The notes below the pieces were generated by a model. It did not search any database and was not told the origin of the DNA. It saw only the letters and a list, made by a program, of their open reading frames with translations. Both the position numbers and the translations under genes were made by a program. From NCBI GenBank assembly GCA_963920525.1, contig OY986437.1, forward strand, positions 109,608,715-109,672,714: a stretch of 64,000 nt of DNA, read 5' to 3'. Below, piece by piece: positions 23,801-33,600 of this stretch. This stretch comes from Dichetophora obliterata. Taxonomy: Eukaryota > Arthropoda > Insecta > Diptera > Sciomyzidae. Position 1 is the stretch's first letter. Each line of letters starts with the position of its first letter.

Positions 23801-26635
23801 CATTGTTTTGCATATGTATTAGAGTACCCATATGAGCCTTTTTCTGATTTTGTTTCCTCCCCGCCCATTTTCTGTTAGATTGAGGCTAAAAAATAAGAAC
23901 TGCATAAAAAATTGGACTTCAGTAGTGGAAAAAACATAGGGCCCGAAGGGGTTAAAGACCCAAAAACGGCTTAAAAATGGTACTTGGCTTATTTACTCTA
24001 TATCTCTTAAAATAACAGTTTTAAGCTATTAAAAAAACGTTTTTATGCAAAATAAACAGATACACATTTTTTCATAACCAACTTTGACCTTGGAATGACC
24101 TTTCGTAGTGTTTTACGCAGACCCTCGTAAATTTTTGGAAAGAGATATTTCTATACAGTTAACACCATATCAAAGAGCATTAAATAAAGTTGAACTCACA
24201 GTTAGTTTTTTTCTATAATATTGATTTTTGGAGGTATGGGAGCATTTTAAATTTTGTTCAAAGTATTTTTCAAAGCAAGTGACTAATTTTCTTCATTGCA
24301 ATTACATTTTCAGATGAATTGACACGCTAAAATACAATATTTTCAGAAAAGTGAATACATTAAGCTTAAAAAATACAGCACACTTTTGGCAGCTGCATTA
24401 CTAGAAAAAAAAACATAATAGTATTTTTTAATATTGTTAAAATTAGTTATCGTTTTGAAAAGGTGACCAAAACACAATGAAAACACAAAACGCTTATGCA
24501 CAGAACGAAAAAAGAAACCTATTTTATAGAGTGCATGAAGTTTAATATAACATTGTTTTCCGAACAATTTTTTGTTTAATGTATTATTATTTCAAATATT
24601 TAATTAATTTTTTTTTACATGAATTAAATTGCGAGCTTTCGATCAAGTAAGTTTTTAAGAAGGCAACAACAACAACTCTGTATAGAGTCAATCACTTAGC
24701 TGACTATTCAGTCTGCTTCGGAAATTGCTACATTTTCCTCTTCAGTAGTCTTTGAGTGATTAAGCTGCGATCAACTCACTGCTTAAACTAGTATATGGCT
24801 TCGCAGATTTATTAATTCATTCTTTTAAATTGTATAGCTGCTAATCATATGACATTTCAAGGCAGTAGGTTTTTTATAGATCACCGCCATCAACTCTACC
24901 AAGGTTGCCATCTGTTCTAGTTGCTTCTTTATTTATTTCAATATTCTTGGTGTTCGACAGTTTCTCGAAATGCACCATAGAAATTAAACGAGTTTTTTGC
25001 TTCGCCAGAAGCCAGTGTTCTAACTGAAAGGTGACTATTTTCACAAACAAATGTATTATCGCAATTTAATTCATGTTATAATTTTAATAGATCATAAAAC
25101 TAATTAACTATTTTTTTTTAATTTTTTGATCCTCATGGGATGTATCGAATGGATAAATGTACTAAAGAATCAATAAATTTTTTTGCTCGAGCATTTTTTC
25201 TTTCTCATTTTGTTGTAATCCATTAAATTTCTTGTAATAATTTTTTGATGCCGTCTTTTTTTCGTTGCAATTTCGAAGGCCTTATAAACTTTCAATAATT
25301 CGTTTGTGACAATAGAAACAACCTTCCTTAACACTATTATTTTCATCTTGTATCAAGTATAGTATTCTAGCGAAAACGTCTTTTTTGCAAGAGAGCATCT
25401 GTTCGTTGGAGCATTTTTTTTCTGCCTACAATAAATAAAATTATATGAACATTGGAATTCTCTTATTTTATTAAACGAGCAATATATGTTTGTATATTTG
25501 TTTGTTTGTAAATGAGTTCTCGAAAACGGCCCAAGCGATTTCGATGAAATTTTCAGTATAAGAGTTTTCGGGGGCGAAAAATCGATCTAACTGGGTTTCA
25601 TTTCTGAAAAAATTCATTTAGCAGCGCACCCAATGTGCGATTGACGAATGACCGATTTACGAAGCCAACATTATTTTATTCGGAAAATAGTTTGTATTGA
25701 AGTATGTTATTTGATTTTAACACTGTACGACCTTTGTAACATATTCAACATTATTCAGCATTGCAAAAAAAATTTGATTAGCAGCGCACACTGGGGTATT
25801 GGACCTATTGAGGCAGCCAAAACTATTTTATTCGGTAAAAAGTTGCTATTATATTTCATACTAATAATTTTTAGCCGATTTTCGTACATTTAATGGTGCT
25901 TTACTTACTTTGAAACTGTGAAGTGAAAATGTTGTTATTGTAAAAAAATTAATTGTTTATCGATATACAATCTAAAAGAAAACAAATTTAAATACATACG
26001 TTGGTTTTGGCGGGAAGCCGGGCAATGTATTCATTTTTCTGAGTATATTATATTTTAGCGTGTCAATCCATTTGAAAATGTGCTTGCAATGAAGAAAATT
26101 AGTCACTTGCTTTGAAAAATACTTTGTACAAAATTTAAAATGCTCTCATACCTCCAAAAATCAATACTAGAGAAAAAAAAACTAACTGTGAATTAAACTT
26201 CATTTAATGCTCTTTGATATGGTGTTAACTGTTCAGAAATATCTCTTTCCGAAAATTTACGCGGGTCGTTCAAAAAATATATTACGTAAAAATCGTGACT
26301 TTGTCTGCGTAAAATACTACGAAAGGTCATTCCAAGGTCAAAGTTGGTTATGAAAAAATGTGTATCTGTTTATTGTGCATAAAAATGTTTTTTTAAGAGC
26401 GTAAAACTGTTATTTTAAGAGATATAGAGTAAATAAGCCAAGTACCATTTTTAAGCCGTTTTTGGGTCTTTAACCCCAGGAGGCCTGGGTTTTTTCCACT
26501 ACCGAAGTCAAATTTTTTATGCAGATCTTATTTTTTAGCCTCAATCTAACAGAAAATGGGCGGGGAGCAAACAAAATCAGAAAAAGGCACATTCCATATG
26601 TTTCATGGGTGCTCTTATATGTTTATTGCAATGCA
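23801..26635. mobile_element. Second large foldback element, 2.8 kb
   Basis: Inverted arms of roughly 550-600 bp lie at about 23801-24345 and 26038-26635. Matching pairs include CCCGCCCATTTTCTGTTAGA with its inverse near 26550, ACTTTGACCTTGGAATGACC with its inverse near 26327, and GACACGCTAAAATA with its inverse near 26055. The right arm carries a short extra segment around 26265-26310 (GGTCGTTCAAAAAATATATT). The spacer of about 1.7 kb is unrelated to the arms and has no recognisable gene. It includes at 25480-25600 a fragment with GCGATTTCGATGAAATTTTC. Superfamily unknown. Confidence 0.75.
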
Positions 26636-27317
26636 TTGCTTTGAAAGCACCTACTTTACATTTAAAACTAAGGTGTTTTGATGAAGAACTTGGGAGGCTC
26701 AAAACTGCCAAATCCACTTACTTAATAACTTCCTAAAGTTTCATGAAACCTCATTCAGATGCTGTGCGACCTAAAATTCCAAATCTGGGAAAATGTGGGG
26801 TGTTTTAAAGATGCAATCAGCACCAGACTTCACAGGAACACTCTCAAGGTTTTGCATCCATTTTCCTAAAAATTTTGTAAAAATTAGTCTAGCGGTTTCG
26901 GAATCTTTACGTGATAAACGCATATACATACTTGCATACATGCAAACATACCAGGAATGCCAACTGGTGGGGAATTCCCCGACATTTTATCTAATATATG
27001 CGGGAAATTTGATTTTATATTAAATTTTTTGATGCAATGTTCTTCTTACAACATTAGAAAAATTTAATTAACATTAGCAAAAAAATCCGTGTTTCCATAA
27101 CCTTTTAAAGTATTGCACAATTGAAACAAAATTTGAAACTTCGATTTGCATAACATCATAAATGTGCGAAGTTTACTTAAGATAGGTTTTAGGCAAAAGT
27201 GGTTCAAATAAGGGCTTACTTTAGAAGAAGTTTTCTAAAAAAGTATATTATACATACAAAAAATTTACTTTGCATATTAGTTTAACATCATCAGTCTAAG
27301 TAAAAATTTTTTTGAAC
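26636..27317. other. Non-coding stretch, probable repeat fragments
   Basis: The part at 26650-26945 (TAGTCTAGCGGTTTCGG, then CATATACATACTTGCATACA) has the look of a transposon fragment common in insects, but I cannot name it. AGGAATGCCAACTGG near 26953 resembles a hAT-like end. No gene. Confidence 0.35.
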
Positions 27318-27568
27318 ATATCGTCGCTGCGCCTACAAAAATGGTTATGTGATTTTAGCAAACTAATTTTTATTGCATATTTTATTAACACTATCTATCG
27401 CCCATATTTCTGAATATCGTTTTTTAAGATCTCTTTTGGCTAAGAAGTGATCAAAACAGCTATGTGCTCGCAATAGTAGAAATGCTCTGAAAAAAATAAG
27501 TTTTTTTTGCTCTCCTGAAAAGTTGCTGAAAAACACATAACCATTTTTGTAGGCGCAGCAACGATATA
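27318..27568. mobile_element. 251-bp inverted-repeat MITE
   Basis: The left arm CGTCGCTGCGCCTACAAAAA (with TGGTTATGTG following) is inverted at 27535-27568 (CACATAACCATTTTTGTAGG, then CGCAGCAACGATAT). Only two mismatches separate the roughly 34-bp arms. The interior has no recognisable gene. The target duplication is unclear. Confidence 0.65.
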
Positions 27569-27929
27569 TTGTTTAAATATAAAGATTGCGCTGAAGTAAG
27601 TGTGCTTAAAAATATGTGAAAATCGGGACATCACGTATCTCGGCTCCAGATCGTCTGAAAAAAAATAAATTCAGAAACAGACCCTTAAATGCACATTTTT
27701 ACCAAAATTGAATAAAATCATTTAAAATAAAAAAAATTATGAAGAGTGGAAAAAAGTTGAAAAATCTACGATAATTTTTAACATATTGTTGCGTGTAAAA
27801 GCTAGACAAATTTTCCAAAGACGCTTATTTTGGTAAAAGATGTGCAGAATTACAATAAGGGAACGTAACGGTTATGATTTTTCTCAAAAAAGTCAACAAA
27901 CAATCCGTATTTTTTGACTGATTTCATTT

Positions 27930-28747
27930 CGATTAAAAATAAAAGTTAACATTTAACTTTTAGTTTTTCGATCAAATATATAAGTTAAAATTATACTTTT
28001 ATTTTTTGTATCAAAAATAAAAGTTAAAATATGACTTTTATTTTTTTGTTCAAAAATATAAGTTAAAATTTGATTTTAATTTTTTTGATCAAAAATAAAA
28101 GTTAAAATTTGACTTTTAATTTTAGATCAAAAATAACAATTAAAATTTTACTTATATTTTTTCGATCAAAAATAAAAGTTAAGATTTTGCTTTTTTTAAT
28201 CAATAATAAAAATGAAAGTTAAAATTTGACTTTTATTTTTCCGATCAAAAATAGAGTCTAAAAATTTGACAGATCTATTTTTTACCTACTACTATAATAG
28301 TTTAAATTTTAAAAACAATTCGTAGAGTACATTTTTTTCTTTTACACCCATATTTGTAACATTTTTGCACAGAGATATAAACATTGCTATCGATCTTCAT
28401 ATCGTCGCATTGCATCGCTTAGTTGCTTATCATTGCACATTCTGTTTTCATTTATGTCGCAAACGACTGGAACAGCGACTGCAAGCAGATGAATAAGCAT
28501 TAAAATGTGGTTTGTACTTTTGATCGAAAAAATATAAGTAAAATTTTATCTTTTATATTTGACCAATAAAAATTAAAGTCAAATTTTAACTTTTATTTTT
28601 TATAAAGAAATAAAAGTAAAATTTTTACTTATATTTTTGATCGAAAAAATAAAAGTCAAATTTTAACTTTTATTTTTGATCAAAAAAATAAAAGTCAAAC
28701 TTCAACTTTAATATTTGATCAAAAAAATAAAAGTAAAATTTTAACTA
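27930..28747. repeat. Degenerate AT tandem repeat with inverted halves
   Basis: Between 27930 and 28263 a unit of about 48 bp (GATCAAAAATAAAAGTTAAA, then ATTTGACTTTTATTTTT) recurs about seven times with drift. It reappears at 28513-28747 and briefly at 29190-29225. Each unit is itself an imperfect palindrome, so single strands could form a row of hairpins. The gap 28264-28512 contains no repeat unit and no gene. Coding potential is nil. Confidence 0.7.
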
Positions 28748-28785
28748 AAGTATTCTATATGATCTTGTTATTTATTATGTTTATT

Positions 28786-29187
28786 TTCTATGATTTAAAT
28801 ACAAATTCTAGTTGTTTGATACTTTAAAATCGTTTATTGAGCTTTAGGTCAGGATAGAACAATTAATTGCTCTAACGAATTTTTTCCAAAGAAACAGCAA
28901 CAACAACATTTTCAATATGAAAAGGAAAACATCACTAGCTGATTTTATTGCAATTTTGGCCCTGCCACAGGCTTTAACAGAAATCTTTGTGATGCCGGCG
29001 GGAATCGATCCCGGGCCGTGCTATTGTTGTTTCTTTGGAAAAAAAATCGTTAAAGCAATTAATTGTTCTAACCTGACCTAAAGCTATATAAACGATTTTA
29101 AACTAGCAAACAACTAGAATTTGTATTTAAGATCAAGAATGATTTAAACTATCAAACATTTAGAATTTGTATTTAAATCATAGAAAA
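28786..29187. mobile_element. 402-bp inverted-repeat element with tRNA-like box
   Basis: The left arm (TTCTATGATTTAAATACAAA, TTCTAGTTGTTTGATA, GCTTTAGGTCAGG, AATTAATTGCTCTAACGA) is inverted in the right arm ending ATTTAAATCATAGAAAA. The right arm carries a local duplication of the terminal part (AACTAGAATTTGTATTTAA and AACATTTAGAATTTGTATTT). The centre at 28994-29017 contains GGGATCGATTCCCG on the minus strand, resembling a tRNA T-arm or B box. It interrupts the AT tandem repeat, which resumes to its right. It may be a MITE, or an element with pol III-type sequence. Confidence 0.55.
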
Positions 29188-30344
29188 TTAAAGTAAAATT
29201 TTAACTTTTATTTTTGATCGAAATAAAATTGGTCTACAAATAACGATTAATTATTGACTTTTTAAAAAAATCATATAAATTAAAAATATTAAAGATTATT
29301 TTTCCTAAGCTAACACATTGGAGTAAGAATAGAGCATCACATTACTATATTTAAATATCGAATAGACTTAATCTTTCCATTTGACGTTTTGAATAGAAAT
29401 TTCGAAAATAACTGCTATTTTCGGTCCCGTATAGATTTAATACAAATAGATTTAAAAAAAAAATAAAATCGGTCGATTAGTTTGTTTGCAGTAGTGCGTG
29501 GCCTGTTTTGAAAAAGCATGTTTCCAGAAAAACGCGTTTAACCGTTTTTGTACCGCTGTTGAGTTTTCGCAACACCGAGAGCTAAAAAAGATACACCAAA
29601 CTATTATTTGGAGTTTTCTCCTTAAGCCTTTTTTATTGTTTATCGAAATTAAGCTTACTAGGGTTGCAAAGTTCCTTATATGAAATACGTCTAAAAAAGG
29701 ACTCCTGCGAAAGTGGTCCCAAAATAAATAATTGAACAAATTTATTTTTGTTATAAATCAATTTTGTTTTGGAAAATATTGCAAAACATGTTTTTATAAT
29801 TCGTTTTCTTCAAGACGCTATGTTGAAAAAAGCTGTTGCGAAAACGCAACACTGGCTTATTGCATGCAAATCAGTTGTATCAGTGAGTCATGAAATGCAT
29901 AGCAACGAAATTGAGCATTTTTTCGCGCTCGCCGGTTTTATTGGAGAAATTTTGAATTCGAAAAATTTAATTGAAATTAAAATATTTATTTCTTAGTTTT
30001 TATTCAAATAATTTTTAGTCGTTTTGAAGAATACATAAGATAAGGTTGATTCTACAATCATATAATAAAAAGTAAAATAATTTCTATATGTCTGTGGAGT
30101 TTTATAATATCAACTTAAGTGTAAAAATCATGTTTCGAGAAATATTGCTTCAAATTTTTCAATCGCCATACACGTTATATGAAAGGGTTTCGTTTTTGTG
30201 TCGTAACTGCGGTCATGCTAGAAACTCCAGATTTTGTGTGTTTAGATTTAGGTCTGTCTTAAGTCGGCTTAAGAGGTTATTATAAAACGCCAAAGACATG
30301 TGTTTTGTAAGCCCGCGATCATTAAAAAAAATTTAATCTCACAA

Positions 30345-30802
30345 AGAAATCGAAGATGTTTTAGTGATGATCAGGCAAACGAGATTGTTTTTAATGAAAA
30401 TACTCGCATGGTTTATATTCAGCCTCCTTATAACGGGTGACGTTACTGTTGTAGAGTTTATTGACGAGCATGAGATTTTAAAAGACATTGCACCTAATTT
30501 GGAAATTTGTGGTTTGCTAATGCCACTGAAAATCGTACCGAATAAACGTTTTCACGGCGAAAGTACGCTTTAGAACAGAGATTCGCTGATCCAAAATTAA
30601 AAGGAACTAAGAGCCTCAATCTTAACTTTGAGCATTCAGTTGAAAAATATGTCAAAGAGCTGCAAAAAGAAATTGTGCAATCAATTAGTAAGTCTGAATA
30701 CTAAAATACTGTAGATTTTTATTTATTTCAAATAATGTATATTTAGGTGGAGAATCACCATTGTACATATTTCTAAAATATTTTTATAAGGAAATTATAA
30801 AT
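30345..30802 (+). pseudogene. piggyBac transposase, N-terminal part (broken)
   Basis: Across two to three frames I read DDQANEIVFNENTR, VYIQPPYNG and FIDEHEILKDIAPNLEI, then GGESPLYIFLKYFYKEIIN at 30746-30802. The PP-x-G / DE-rich N terminus and the SP-x-x-x-F-x-x-x-F-x-x-E-I-I segment are typical of piggyBac transposases just before the catalytic domain. It contains frameshifts and stops. The frame is interrupted at the codon for N by the nested insertion and resumes in phase at 36539. Confidence 0.65.
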
Positions 30803-31020
30803 CAGAGCTGTAAAAGAATGCATTCATTTGTGATTTAAAATCATTTAATTCCCAATCAATGATTTTAAAAATTGATTGCATTCATTTTTTCAAATCATTG
30901 ATTGTGATTTAAAATTTAAAATCTCAATCAATGATATGAAAAAATGATTGCATTTTTTTTTTCAAATTATTGATTGTGATTTGAAATTTCAAGTCCCAAT
31001 CAATGATTTGAACAAAAAGA

Positions 31021-32326
31021 ATGCAATCTTTTGTCGAGTCTTCGTTAGAACTCCTAAATATAACCCCTGAATCCAAAAATAATATTCGTGAAAAATTGGT
31101 TAATGACATGAAAATTTTCTTGAATGAAGACCTTCATCACAAAATCTCAGCAGACGACAGAAAGTTTGCCAAAAAACTAAAAGCCACGAAACTTTCCTGA
31201 AAAACAATGATGATTTGTTCTTTACCATTGCTGATAAAGGTAATAGAACTGTGTGTTTAAAGAAATCTGACTACATTTCTAAAGCGTATGTACTTTTAAA
31301 TGACTCTAGTGTTTATAAGCAAGTTTCCAAAAATCCACTGTCCAAATTGCAATCTGATGTGCAACAAATTTTAAAAAAATTAAATAACAATGAACTCTTG
31401 GCGTCTCAGTTTCATAACAATGCCCTTTCCCAGACTAAAACTGTTCTTCCAAAGTTCTACGGCTTGCCCAAAATTCATAAAGCAAATGTTCCACTTAGAC
31501 CTATAGTTTCATGTATAAACTCTCCAAATAACTCACTTGCTAAAGTACTTTACAATAAACTAAAAATATCGTACCATCTCCAATCTCTCATGTAAATAAC
31601 AGTTTTGAATTAAAAGATAAAATTAAAAAAGTTACGATTCCTAAAGACTATATTCTACTGTCTTTAGATGTCAGTGCACTTTTCACTAATGTTCCTTGCG
31701 ACTTAGTGATTCAAAGTCTGGATAAACGCTTTAATTATATAAATAATGGGTGTAATATTCCGTTTACCGATGTAATCGATATAACGAAATTTCTCTTTAA
31801 CAATACTTTTTTCATGTTTAACAACAAATTTTATCAACAAATCTTCGGCACCCCTATGGGTTCTACGATCTCCCCTTTTTTCGCTGATTTGTGTATGGAA
31901 GACTTGGAAGTTAGTTGTCTAAGACAGCTAAAAGAGAGACATGACTGCGAGGTTCTGTTTTACTTTCGATATGTTGATGACACTTTACTTTGTGTTCACA
32001 AGGATTTTGTTAAAACTGTGATAGATGTGTTTAATTCGTATCATGAGAAAATTCAATTCACACATGAGTTAGAAGTAAATGGCAAAATAAATTTTTTGGA
32101 TTTGACCTTGATTAGAAAAAATAATAATTTAATTACCGATTGGTTCCAGAAACCAACTACATTTGGCAGACTGCTAAATTTTCGTTCCAACCACCCAATA
32201 AACCAAAAACGTAATATCATTTTTAACTTAATCGATAGAGCTATTTCCCTGTCACATAAAAGTTTTCACAAACAGAACATCATTCTTGTTAAAAAAAACT
32301 GTGTATTAATAATGGTTACCCTTTAA
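31021..32326 (+). pseudogene. Penelope-type reverse transcriptase (frameshifted)
   Basis: Segment 31021-31200 is open for 59 codons from an ATG that lies in MITE sequence. After a frame change, FFTIADKGNRTVCLKKSDY and KFYGLPKIHKANVPLRPIVS follow (31215-31595); GLPK[IV]HK and PLRPIVS are hallmarks of this lineage. A one-base change near 31575 leads to LLSLDVSALFTNVP (motif A), and then 31706-32326 holds GTPMGSTISPFFADLCMEDL and YFRYVDDTLL with the catalytic YVDD. All catalytic motifs remain, but the frame is broken. A further frameshift near 32290 separates it from the nuclease part. Confidence 0.88.
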
Positions 32327-32339
32327 ATTTTATCAATAA

Positions 32340-32898
32340 TTGCATTCATGAAAGGCTTAATTATATTAAGACCAAAAAAAAGAATAATGGAATAAATATA
32401 AATACACAACATTCATCGTATGTTGCCAAACCAAAAATGGTTATACCCTTTATCAACAATCAATTTTATTCTAAATGTAAATACACTCTATCTTCTTATA
32501 ATATTTGTATCATCCCTAAAGTCAAAAAACCTCTAAGAAAAATTGTTAAGTTGGGTAAAGACCAGACAGAAAAATGGGATAAAACTGGTATAGTCTATAA
32601 ACTATCTTGCAAAAATTGTAATGCGAAATATTATGGTGAAACAAAAAGGGCTTTAAAAAAACGTATTGATGAACATAGGCGCAACAAAAATTTGGATCAG
32701 GTTCTTTGTAATCATTGTACCAAGAACAATCACACTTTTGATTTCGAAGGAGCTAATATCGTTGATGTTGAGCACAATTATAAAAAACGCGTAATAGCAG
32801 AAATGATGTTTATAAATAGTGATCCAAACAGCCTTAACAAAAAAGAGGATGTCAATTACCTTAATAACATATATAAGAGCCTAAGTAACCGGTTTTAG
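32340..32898 (+). pseudogene. GIY-YIG endonuclease domain of the Penelope element
   Basis: The frame reads KWDKTGIVYKLSCKNC followed by AKYYGETKRALKKRIDEH, which fits the Penelope GIY-YIG core (GIVY standing for GIY and YYG for YIG), with the conserved Arg in the RALKKRI helix. A CNHC motif and histidine (VLCNHCTKNNHTFDF) follow, also usual in this family. The last frame is open from about 32340 to the stop at 32896-32898, so this domain is better preserved than the reverse transcriptase. It would nick target DNA during retrotransposition. Confidence 0.85.
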
Positions 32899-33147
32899 AA
32901 AAAGCTTTAAATCTACATCACTTCAAAATCCTGTGTATAGTGTGTTTTTGGTTTTCTTTTTTCTTTGTTTTGCTTTGTTATCTTTATTGTTAGTTGACGT
33001 TTAACATTCAGTATGTTCTTATTAGCAACTCTTTGACAAGAATCACTTTGCTGTAAAATTAAAACTTATTTTAAAGGTATTTGTTAATTTTATATATTCA
33101 TATATTGTTTGGTACTAAATGTGTTCTATAAATATTTTAATTTTAGC

Positions 33148-33205
33148 CTGATGAGGTGCATGAATTATGCACGAAACGTTGCATTAATAAAAAACAAAAA
33201 GTTTC
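33148..33205 (+). ncRNA. Hammerhead-ribozyme-like motif at the Penelope 3' end
   Basis: CTGATGA (33148-33154) is followed by a hairpin GTGCAT-gaatt-ATGCAC and then GAAAC (33173-33177). This is the order and spacing of a hammerhead core: CUGAUGA, stem II, GAAA. A GTTTC at 33201-33205 could pair with GAAAC, giving a possible stem III. One extra G between CTGATGA and stem II, and no convincing stem I, suggest a degenerate or inactive copy. Penelope-like elements are known to carry hammerhead motifs, which makes this reading plausible. Confidence 0.45.
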
Positions 33206-33600
33206 AGTGTCTCCCATTTTAATTAACTCCGAGCCTAAACTAATTTGCTCCAACAGATCAAAAATCTATATAATTAATATCTTACTTACTTCACATTGAT
33301 ATTTTAAAACATTATATTATTGAGATTACAGTGACTGCTTTCAATGATTTAAATAAATGAATGCAATATCGTGAATGCAGTAATTAATTTCCAACCAAAG
33401 ATTTGAAAAAATTATTGCATTCATTTTTTTCAAATCATTGATTGGGACTTGAATTTTTAAATCACAATCAATGATTTGAAAAAATTTGAAATTTCAAATC
33501 ACATTCAATGATTTGGAAAAATGATTGCATTCATTTTGAATAGAAATCACATGATTTAAAATCACAAATGATTGCATTCTTTTACAGCTCTGTTATAAAT

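Larger units (their letters stand above)
31028..33335 (+). mobile_element. Penelope-like retroelement, 5'-truncated
   Basis: The element encodes a Penelope-type reverse transcriptase followed by a GIY-YIG endonuclease, in the characteristic order. It lacks the N-terminal region expected before the first recognised residues (SSLELLNITPESKNNI), so it is 5'-truncated. Three frameshifts (about 31190, 31575 and 32290) inactivate it. The outer boundaries are estimated from where the MITE's repeat units stop and resume. Penelope elements are known in Drosophila virilis and other flies. Confidence 0.85.
30803..33592. mobile_element. hAT-type MITE with 8-bp duplication, carrying a Penelope element
   Basis: The ends CAGAGCTGTAAAAGAATGCA (30803) and TGCATTCTTTTACAGCTCTG (ends 33592) are exact inverses. 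The 8-bp TTATAAAT flanks both sides (30795-30802 and 33593-33600) and fits the hAT pattern nTnnnnAn. The MITE's own sequence is 30803 to about 31027 and about 33336-33592, made of alternating inverted units (TCAAATCATTGATTG and CAATCAATGATTTGA). No transposase. Related partial copies sit at 7277 and 11041-11322. Confidence 0.85.

Noticed and set aside
28994..29017. tRNA gene considered because of GGGATCGATTCCCG
   Set aside because: No acceptor stem, D arm or anticodon arm can be built around it; only a B-box-like segment remains.
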